DNA of 7,795 nucleotides, from NCBI GenBank assembly GCA_964411665.1, contig CAYPMR010000126.1, positions 1-7,795 on the forward strand, read 5' to 3'. The notes beneath the pieces were generated by a model. The model was not told where the DNA came from and ran no database searches. It saw only the letters and a list, made by a program, of their open reading frames with translations. The stretch is from CALFCE01 sp964411665 (GTDB taxonomy: Bacteria > Pseudomonadota > Gammaproteobacteria > Granulosicoccales > Granulosicoccaceae). The translations under genes were made by a program, and so were the position numbers. Every line of letters starts with the position of its first letter. Position 1 is the first letter of the stretch. Positions 6,269-7,795 of this stretch are shown piece after piece.

Positions 6269-7279
6269 ATGGATTCCATTACCCAGGCTGCCCTCGGTGC
6301 AAGTGTCGCCTACGCTGTCGCAGGAAAGTCGCTAGGAAGCCGCGCTTTGATATATGGAGCTGTACTCGGCAGTTTGCCAGATCTCGATGTGCTGGTTCCC
6401 TACGAGGATGCTGTTGATAATTTCACCTATCATCGCAGCTGGTCGCACTCATTTGTGACACTAAGTGTGTTTTCAATCGTACTGTTTGCTCTTTCAAAGC
6501 AGTGGTGGGAACGACAGGGTGTCAACGCTTTAAGAGCCTTTCTTCTCTTGTGGCTAGTTCTGGTGACACATCCTTTGCTGGATAGCTTTACTGTCTACGG
6601 CACGCAAATCTGGTGGCCAATATCACATTACCCGGTGGGTTGGGGCTCAATATTTATCATTGACCCTGTTTATACGATACCGCTTTTGATCACGTTTATA
6701 TTGATCTTTGTAAAAGATCGATCAGCTAAATCGGCTAGGCAAAAGGCTATTTTCAGAAGTAAAACTGTGTACACAGGGTTACTGATAAGCAGCCTTTATC
6801 TCCTCGCTACGGTAGTTATACAGAAACAAGTAGAAAAAGAAGCTCTGGCGGCGCTGCGTACAGTTGGTTTCGAACAAGAAAGCTACGCTGTTTTGCCAAC
6901 GCCCGGGCTGATACTGTGGCGAATAGTGGCTCGTGATGCAGATAACTATCTTGAGGGGTTTCATTCTTTGCTCAAACCCCATAGAGACTTGCGATTCGAG
7001 CGTTTTGACACGAATGAAACCTTGCTTGATTCTGTAGCAGACGAACCAGCAGTCTTGCGCTTGCGAAGTTTCACCAAAGGACTGTATGCGAGCGCAGCTG
7101 AAGAAGACTATGTATTGATATCAGATTTACGTATGGGGATTGAAGCCCAGTATGTATTTAGATTCCGTGTTGCCCGTATAGCCCCTGAAACCGGCGTTAT
7201 AACTGTACTTAAACCTACGCAGTTGCAACGATTTCAACCCAATGTCGAAAGAATGAAATGGGTTTTGAAGCAGTATTAA
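6269..7279 (+). CDS. YdjM/DUF457-type membrane-bound metal-dependent hydrolase family protein
   Basis: This 336-residue inner-membrane protein opens with MDSITQAALG, the characteristic start of the YdjM family. Further family motifs are PDLD (37-40), HRSWSHS (55-61), HPLLDSFTVYGTQ (101-113) and IDPVYT (131-136). The conserved His and Asp residues are the presumed metal ligands. Hydrophobic segments lie at about 61-78, 88-105, 128-148 and 168-187, with shorter ones near the N-terminus. Residues about 190-336 form a soluble, mixed-charge C-terminal domain. Escherichia coli YdjM belongs to the LexA regulon, but no clear LexA box is seen here and enzymatic activity in this family is mostly predicted. 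The ATG lies 16 bp after the P450 stop with no strong ribosome binding site, suggesting translation coupled to the P450 message. A functional link to the P450 is not evident. Confidence 0.9.
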   Translation: MDSITQAALGASVAYAVAGKSLGSRALIYGAVLGSLPDLDVLVPYEDAVDNFTYHRSWSHSFVTLSVFSIVLFALSKQWWERQGVNALRAFLLLWLVLVTHPLLDSFTVYGTQIWWPISHYPVGWGSIFIIDPVYTIPLLITFILIFVKDRSAKSARQKAIFRSKTVYTGLLISSLYLLATVVIQKQVEKEALAALRTVGFEQESYAVLPTPGLILWRIVARDADNYLEGFHSLLKPHRDLRFERFDTNETLLDSVADEPAVLRLRSFTKGLYASAAEEDYVLISDLRMGIEAQYVFRFRVARIAPETGVITVLKPTQLQRFQPNVERMKWVLKQY

Positions 7280-7392
7280 AAAAATACAATCTGCCGTAAA
7301 ACACAACCTGCCGATTCGCTTTAGCTTATGTATTAAAGAATATTGTACGTTGAGTATTTGCGTTGTTACAGTAAACCGGAAATGATTAATGC

Positions 7393-7420
7393 CGTGCGCG
7401 AAGATTATCGCGCAAGCACG
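7393..7420. terminator. Imperfect hairpin in the convergent intergenic region
   Basis: GCGCGA (7396-7401) pairs with TCGCGC (7408-7413) across a 6-base loop, and CGT (7393-7395) can pair with ACG (7418-7420) past a 4-base bulge. It lies between the stops of the YdjM-family gene (+) and the desaturase gene (-), where a bidirectional terminator would be expected. No T run follows on either side, so this is a weak call. The rest of 7280-7450 is AT-rich and holds no recognisable gene. Confidence 0.3.
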
Positions 7421-7450
7421 ACTACCGATCTTGACACAATGCCGCTGACA

Positions 7451-7795
7451 TCACGCAGGCAGGGTGCGTAGAGCTGAAAACGGAACCATACAGCGCTTTT
7501 GAGTATCCCATAACGCAAGGTGCACACACTTGAGACTTTCGCGAAAAGTAAGGCGGCCGATATTTTTTAATTCCGGGTGCTGCTCCAATACAGCCGGTAA
7601 TTTGTGAAAAGCAATTCGACTGGATAGATGGTGTACGTGATGTATCCCTATATTGCCGGTTAGCCACATCAGTGGTTTCGGCAAATCGTAGTAGGAACTG
7701 CCATGCAGAGCTGAGTAGGAATGTTGCCAGTCTTCAGCTTCATCCCAATGCGTTTCATCAAATTGATGTTGCACATAAAACATCCAGACGCCTAT
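7451..7795 (-). CDS. Membrane fatty-acid desaturase, C-terminal part (5' end outside window)
   Basis: The minus-strand frame is open from the right edge and ends at a TGA read from 7453 to 7451. The visible 114 residues begin IGVWMFYVQHQFDETHW and contain GSSYYDLP, LTGNIGIHHVHHLSSRI and LALWDTQKR. HHVHH is the third histidine box of membrane di-iron desaturases, and the wording around it is typical of the delta-12/omega-6 acyl-lipid type. The HQFDETHW segment is also family-typical. The first two histidine boxes and most of the membrane helices lie beyond the window. The Met encoded at 7783-7781 is internal, since the frame and the family similarity continue upstream of it. The enzyme would insert a double bond into membrane lipid acyl chains, but position specificity cannot be decided from this fragment. 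The gene converges on the YdjM-family gene. Confidence 0.92.
   Translation of the reverse strand: MGVWMFYVQHQFDETHWDEAEDWQHSYSALHGSSYYDLPKPLMWLTGNIGIHHVHHLSSRIAFHKLPAVLEQHPELKNIGRLTFRESLKCVHLALWDTQKRCMVPFSALRTLPA

Noticed and set aside
7422..7667. Minus-strand frame of 81 codons overlapping the desaturase region
   Set aside because: It overlaps the desaturase frame that carries the HHVHH box and shows no family-like sequence of its own.

Overview
The window looks like a piece of chromosome from a Gram-negative bacterium, most likely a marine or free-living gammaproteobacterium. The basis is indirect: large Sec-exported beta-rich proteins, a bacterial class I type cytochrome P450, a YdjM-family membrane protein and a membrane fatty-acid desaturase, with moderate GC content. 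No rRNA, tRNA, CRISPR array, transposase or phage gene is visible. The taxonomic guess is inference.

Left part (1-4767): the tail of an unidentified gene with a Gly-Asn hexanucleotide repeat is followed by two tandem genes for large secreted proteins (193-2415 and 2503-4767). The two genes share an exactly identical 1333-bp block (158-1490 and 2468-3800, offset 2310 bp). It covers the end of the 5' leader, the ribosome binding site, the signal peptide, an Ig-like domain and nearly all of four copies of a 56-57 residue module with a C-x5-C pair. After residue 435 the two proteins diverge almost completely, yet both C-terminal regions keep the same sparse landmarks (C..., C-x7-NG, a terminal G-x-L strand and PW). 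They therefore look like highly diverged versions of one domain behind an identical 'stalk'. This constant-front, variable-back arrangement is the most interesting part of the window.

Right part (4768-7795): after a 186-bp gap with inverted repeats comes a cytochrome P450 gene (about 4954-6252), then, 16 bp downstream on the same strand, a YdjM/DUF457-type membrane protein gene (6269-7279), probably co-transcribed. A 171-bp convergent intergenic region with one imperfect hairpin separates it from the 3' end of a fatty-acid desaturase gene on the minus strand (7451-7795, running off the right edge).

The two halves show no obvious functional link. The P450 is notable for Ile where the I-helix catalytic Thr normally sits. 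The paralogous pair may be a cell-surface or secreted system that diversifies its C-terminal domain by recombination within the repeated modules; this is inference from the repeat structure, and no function can be assigned to either protein.
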